This document shows, piece after piece, positions 14,029-17,609 of a stretch of DNA of 17,609 nt. How positions within the stretch are numbered: position 1 is the first letter of the stretch; every line of letters begins with the position of its first letter. Made by a program: the position numbers and the translations under genes. This DNA is from Bacillota bacterium (lineage in GTDB: Bacteria; Bacillota_I; Bacilli_A; RFN20; CAG-826), in the NCBI GenBank assembly GCA_023422095.1, contig JAEZSD010000026.1, forward strand, positions 1 to 17,609. The letters run 5' to 3'. The notes beneath the pieces were generated by a model that had not been told where the DNA came from, did no database searches, and saw nothing but the letters and a program-made list of their open reading frames with translations.

Positions 14029-14961
14029 ATGAACGCAATCGGAATAGATATCGGTGGTACTTTCATTAAAGGCGCGGTTGTTACTCCAAAAGGTGATATT
14101 CAGGATTTTTTCACCTTGCCTGTCGAAAGCGGAGAAACTCCTGAAGAAACGATTAGTAAATTAATTGTACAAATCAAAAAAATTAATTACCCCAATATTA
14201 GCGGGGTAGGAATTGGTTGCCCCGGAACAGTTGATTCTGACACTGGTGTGGTTGAGTTCGCACCAAATATTGGTTGGACCGATGTCCATATCAAAGAGAT
14301 GATTGAAAAAGCAATCGATCTTCCTGTCCACGTTACAAATGACGCTAACGCTGCCGCTTCTGGAGAAGCAACTTTTGGTGTAGGAAAACAACTCCATAAC
14401 ATAATTGTTCTAACTCTTGGAACTGGTGTAGGTGGTGGATTGGTTTTAGATGGAAAATTATACGAAGGGAACGAAGGCAAAGGCGCAGAAATTGGTCACA
14501 TGGTTGTCGAAATTGATGGAAGGCCATGTGGGTGTGGAAGACACGGGTGTCTTGAAACCTACGCTTCAGCAACTGCCCTTGTGTCCGACACAAAAAAGAA
14601 AATGGAACAGTATCCTGACTCGCTAATGTGGAAAGGAATTACTTCTCTTGATGAGGTTGATGCAAAAGTAGCATTTTCAGCCGCGAAAATTGGCGATCGC
14701 TATGCTCAAGAAGTTGTTCGTAATTATATTCACTACTTGGGCGAGGGAATTTTAAATCTTTGCAACATTTTTAGACCTGATGCAATTATCTTATGTGGCG
14801 GTGTATCTAAAGAAGGTGGATATTTAACCTCTCGCTTAAAAAATTATTGCGAAGAAAGATCATATGGATTCCCTCATTCTCCAGCCGTTGAAATTTTAGT
14901 AGGAAAACTTGGTTACAACGCTGGCGTTGTTGGAGCGGCCTCACTGTTTTTTAAACAGTAG
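14029..14961 (+). CDS. ROK-family sugar kinase, probable glucokinase
   Basis: This 310-residue ROK protein probably phosphorylates glucose with ATP. It shows the phosphate-binding DIGGTFIKG (7-15), the catalytic NDANAAA with D105, the GTGVGGG loop (131-137), and the ROK signature with zinc ligands GAEIGHMVV (H157) plus CGCGRHGC (Cys167, 169, 174). There is no N-terminal winged helix, so it is an enzyme rather than a ROK repressor. Substrate could also be another hexose or N-acetylated sugar; its position in an operon with glmU leaves an amino-sugar role open. A GGGGG run lies eight bases before the ATG. Confidence 0.9.
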   Translation: MNAIGIDIGGTFIKGAVVTPKGDIQDFFTLPVESGETPEETISKLIVQIKKINYPNISGVGIGCPGTVDSDTGVVEFAPNIGWTDVHIKEMIEKAIDLPVHVTNDANAAASGEATFGVGKQLHNIIVLTLGTGVGGGLVLDGKLYEGNEGKGAEIGHMVVEIDGRPCGCGRHGCLETYASATALVSDTKKKMEQYPDSLMWKGITSLDEVDAKVAFSAAKIGDRYAQEVVRNYIHYLGEGILNLCNIFRPDAIILCGGVSKEGGYLTSRLKNYCEERSYGFPHSPAVEILVGKLGYNAGVVGAASLFFKQ

Positions 14962-14981
14962 ACTTCTTATTTAGTTAATAA

Positions 14982-15013
14982 AAAAGCTCAAGAGCAAATT
15001 GACTTGAGCTTTT
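14982..15013. terminator. Bidirectional terminator between ROK kinase and ppdK
   Basis: Perfect 11-base arms AAAAGCTCAAG (14982-14992) and CTTGAGCTTTT (15003-15013) enclose a ten-base loop. The T run at the plus-strand end and the A run at the other end allow it to stop transcripts from both convergent genes. Confidence 0.9.
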
Positions 15014-15033
15014 ATTATGTTTTGCTAGTTCAA

Positions 15034-17609
15034 TTACTTCTTTCTTGGAAAGAGAATTGCGGCTTGAGCAGCAGCTAAACGAGCAACTGGAACACGGAAT
15101 GGAGAACAAGAAACATAATCTAATCCAACCTTGTGATAGAATTCGATGGATTTTGGATCTCCTCCAGTTTCACCACAGACTCCGATATGGAGGCTTGGTC
15201 TAGTTGCACGGCCAAGCTTGACTGACATTTCAATCAATTTACCAACACCATTTTGGTCAAGGGTCTTAAAAGGATCTTCTTCGAAAATCTTATTGGAATA
15301 GTAATGAGGTAAAAATTTACCAGCATCATCACGAGAGAAACCGAATGTCATCTGAGTTAAGTCGTTTGTACCAAAAGAGAAGAATTCTGCTTCTTTGGCG
15401 ATCTCATCAGATAAGAGGGCAGCTCGTGGGATTTCAATCATCGTTCCAACATGATATTTCATGTTTAAACCGGACTTCGCGATGAGATCATCAGCAACTT
15501 CGGTAACGATGTTTTTAACAAACTTTAATTCTCTTTCATCGAGAACAAGAGGAATCATGATTTCTGGAGTAACTAATTTTCCAGTCTTCTTGCTGACATT
15601 GATGGCAGCCTTGATGATTGCTCTAGTTTGCATTTTGCCGATTTCTGGATAAGTTACATCCAAACGGCATCCGCGGTGGCCCATCATTGGGTTAGATTCA
15701 TGCAAATCAGCAATTCTGTCTTTGATTTGTTGAACGGATCTGCCAGTAGCGAGTGCTAATTCTTCAATTAGAGCTGGCTCTTGTGGCAAGAACTCGTGTA
15801 GTGGTGGGTCTAATAAACGAATAGTAACATTGAATTCGCCCATGGTTTCGAATAATCCTTCGAAATCATCTTGTTGCATTGGCTCAATCTCAGCAAGAGC
15901 GGCTTCTCGTTCTTCAATAGTATCAGCAAGAATCATTTTTCTCATAGAGAAGATTCTGTCTTTAGCAAAGAACATATGTTCAGTACGGCATAGACCAATA
16001 CCTTCAGCACCAAAAGCTCTAGCTTGTTTTGCATCTCGTGGAGTGTCAGCGTTTGTTCTGACATTGAGTTCACGATATTGATCAACCCAAGCCATTAATC
16101 TTCCGAAATATCCAGAAGTTAAGTCTGGGGCGACAGTCTTAATAGCACCAACATAGACATTACCAGTATTTCCATCTAATGATAAGACATCCTTATCAGT
16201 GAAAACTTGTTTTCCAATGGTGAGAGTTCTCTTTTCTTCATTGATAATTGCAGCAGAGCAACCGCTAATGCAGCATTTACCCATACCGCGAGCAACAACA
16301 GCTGCGTGAGAAGTCATACCACCGCGAGCGGTGAGAATACCTTGAGCAGCGACCATTCCGACGATATCTTCAGGTGAAGTCTCGGAACGAACGAGAATAA
16401 CTTTTTCACCAGCGAGGTGTCTCTTCTCTGCTTCTTCAGCTGTGAAGGCAATAGCACCAGTTCCAGCACCAGGTCCAGCAGCTAATCCAGTAGCGATTGG
16501 CTTGATGGAAGCAATAGCGTCCTTGTCAAATCCAGGTAGCAATAATTTATCGAAAGAACCAGCGTCGATTCTTGAAACAGCTTCTTTTTCAGTAATTAAG
16601 CCTTCATCAACGAGATCGCAGGCAATCTTTAATGCAGCAGCAGGAGTTCTCTTGCCGTTGCGGGTTTGTAAGAAGTATAGAACACCATCTTCGACAGTGA
16701 ATTCCATATCTTGCATATCGCGATAATGATTCTCCATTGTTTTGATGGTCTTGACAAAGTCTTCGTAAACTTTTGGCATTCTAGTTTTTAATTCGTCAAT
16801 GTGTAATGGAGTGCGAATTCCGGCGACGACATCCTCACCTTGAGCATTTGGCAAATATTCAGCGGAGATAACGTTTTCACCAGTACCTGGGTTACGAGAG
16901 AAGGCAACACCAGTACCAGAAGTTTCACCTTTGTTACCAAAAGCCATTGATTGAACGTTAACAGCTGTACCCCATGAATATGGGATGTTGTTCATCATGC
17001 GATAAACGTTTGCTCTTGGGTTGTCCCAGCTTCTGAAAACAGCGGATACTGCTTCCAATAATTGAATTTTTGGATCGGTTGGGAAGTCTTCGTGAAACAC
17101 GTTCTTGTAATAAGCTTTATATTTAGCAACTAATTCTTTTAATTGTTCAGTGGTGATTTCGGTATCAAGCTTGTAACCATTTTGTTCTTTTAAATCGTGC
17201 AACATTTTGTCCATTGCTTCACGTGAATGTCCTTTTGCGATGTTAGTGAACATTAAAATGAAACGGCGATAAGAGTCCATTGCGAATCTTTCGTTGCCAG
17301 TTTCTCTTGCTAATGTTGCGGCAGTGGTATCATTTAAGCCTAAGTTTAAGATGGTGTCCATCATGCCAGGCATACTAGCTCTTGCACCTGAACGGACGGA
17401 AACTAATAATGGATTATGATCTCCACCAAAGATTTTTCCAGTCTTCTTTTCGATGCCTTTGATCGATTCAAAAATCGCATTAACGACATATTCAGGCAAT
17501 TTTTTGCCATTTTCATAAAATAATGCACATACTTCAGTAGAAATAGTAAAACCTTCTGGAATACGAACACCAATATGTGTCATTTCTGCAAGGCCGGCGC
17601 CTTTTCCAC
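15034..17609 (-). CDS. ppdK: Pyruvate, phosphate dikinase (N-terminal start beyond right edge)
   Basis: PPDK reversibly converts pyruvate, ATP and phosphate to PEP, AMP and PPi; in anaerobes it often runs in the glycolytic direction. The frame is open to the right edge, giving 857 visible residues. The edge itself reads GKGAGLAEMTHIGVRIPEGF, the family's N-terminal motif, so only about 20 residues are missing and the ATG at 17583 is internal. The swivelling phosphohistidine domain has TARGGMTSHAAV, with the catalytic His codon at 16306-16308. The C-terminal PEP-binding barrel has GVCGETGGDP, with the catalytic Cys codon at 15175-15177. It is convergent with the ROK kinase and ends at the shared terminator. 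Confidence 0.97.
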   Translation of the reverse strand, partial: GKGAGLAEMTHIGVRIPEGFTISTEVCALFYENGKKLPEYVVNAIFESIKGIEKKTGKIFGGDHNPLLVSVRSGARASMPGMMDTILNLGLNDTTAATLARETGNERFAMDSYRRFILMFTNIAKGHSREAMDKMLHDLKEQNGYKLDTEITTEQLKELVAKYKAYYKNVFHEDFPTDPKIQLLEAVSAVFRSWDNPRANVYRMMNNIPYSWGTAVNVQSMAFGNKGETSGTGVAFSRNPGTGENVISAEYLPNAQGEDVVAGIRTPLHIDELKTRMPKVYEDFVKTIKTMENHYRDMQDMEFTVEDGVLYFLQTRNGKRTPAAALKIACDLVDEGLITEKEAVSRIDAGSFDKLLLPGFDKDAIASIKPIATGLAAGPGAGTGAIAFTAEEAEKRHLAGEKVILVRSETSPEDIVGMVAAQGILTARGGMTSHAAVVARGMGKCCISGCSAAIINEEKRTLTIGKQVFTDKDVLSLDGNTGNVYVGAIKTVAPDLTSGYFGRLMAWVDQYRELNVRTNADTPRDAKQARAFGAEGIGLCRTEHMFFAKDRIFSMRKMILADTIEEREAALAEIEPMQQDDFEGLFETMGEFNVTIRLLDPPLHEFLPQEPALIEELALATGRSVQQIKDRIADLHESNPMMGHRGCRLDVTYPEIGKMQTRAIIKAAINVSKKTGKLVTPEIMIPLVLDERELKFVKNIVTEVADDLIAKSGLNMKYHVGTMIEIPRAALLSDEIAKEAEFFSFGTNDLTQMTFGFSRDDAGKFLPHYYSNKIFEEDPFKTLDQNGVGKLIEMSVKLGRATRPSLHIGVCGETGGDPKSIEFYHKVGLDYVSCSPFRVPVARLAAAQAAILFPRKK

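Overview
This window is the chromosomal replication-origin region of an AT-rich Firmicutes/Bacilli-type bacterium, probably a reduced, possibly uncultured lineage near the Erysipelotrichia or walled relatives of the Mollicutes. I infer this from gene order and protein type, not from a database match. UGA is used as a stop (yaaA and rnpA end in TGA) and Trp is coded by TGG, so this is not the Mycoplasma code. GlmU, a cell-wall precursor enzyme, and IspE, of the MEP isoprenoid pathway, suggest a walled cell that makes isoprenoids by the non-mevalonate route. No sporulation gene is present where Bacillus keeps some (yabG, veg, spoVG).

Layout. Positions 1-4220 run leftward on the minus strand in the Bacillus order dnaA-dnaN-yaaA-recF, with recF cut by the left edge. 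The origin looks bipartite. One cluster of DnaA boxes lies upstream of dnaA (about 4005-4220). A second site in the dnaA-dnaN spacer (2446-2479) has a near-consensus box, a degenerate box, a short GC stretch and four DnaA-trio-like triplets. Next comes a drug/metabolite-type transporter (eamA family, minus strand), which sits between oriC and rpmH and points into oriC. From 5183 the plus strand carries a strong promoter and the rpmH-rnpA-yidC-khpB (jag) operon, which ends at a terminator at 7905. It is followed by mnmE-tatD-rnmV-rsmA, tightly packed, and then by a separate promoter and ispE-glmU-small repeat protein-ROK sugar kinase. A hairpin at 14982-15013 works as a bidirectional terminator between the kinase and a convergent pyruvate phosphate dikinase gene (minus strand), which is cut by the right edge.

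How the genes fit together. The left arm supplies initiation (DnaA), the sliding clamp (DnaN) and gap repair (RecF). The rpmH operon supplies ribosome and RNase P parts, a membrane insertase and an RNA-binding protein. The mnmE group handles tRNA and rRNA maturation plus a TatD nuclease. The ispE-glmU group feeds envelope precursors. The ROK kinase and PPDK lie at the two ends of glycolysis. All the genes are housekeeping types, and I do not see a convincing new multi-gene system. The points most worth a second look are the two-part origin, the transporter reading into oriC, two apparent leaderless or near-leaderless messages, a shared AyGCGTA motif at two promoters, the large extracytoplasmic insert in YidC, and a small repeat protein coupled to glmU.
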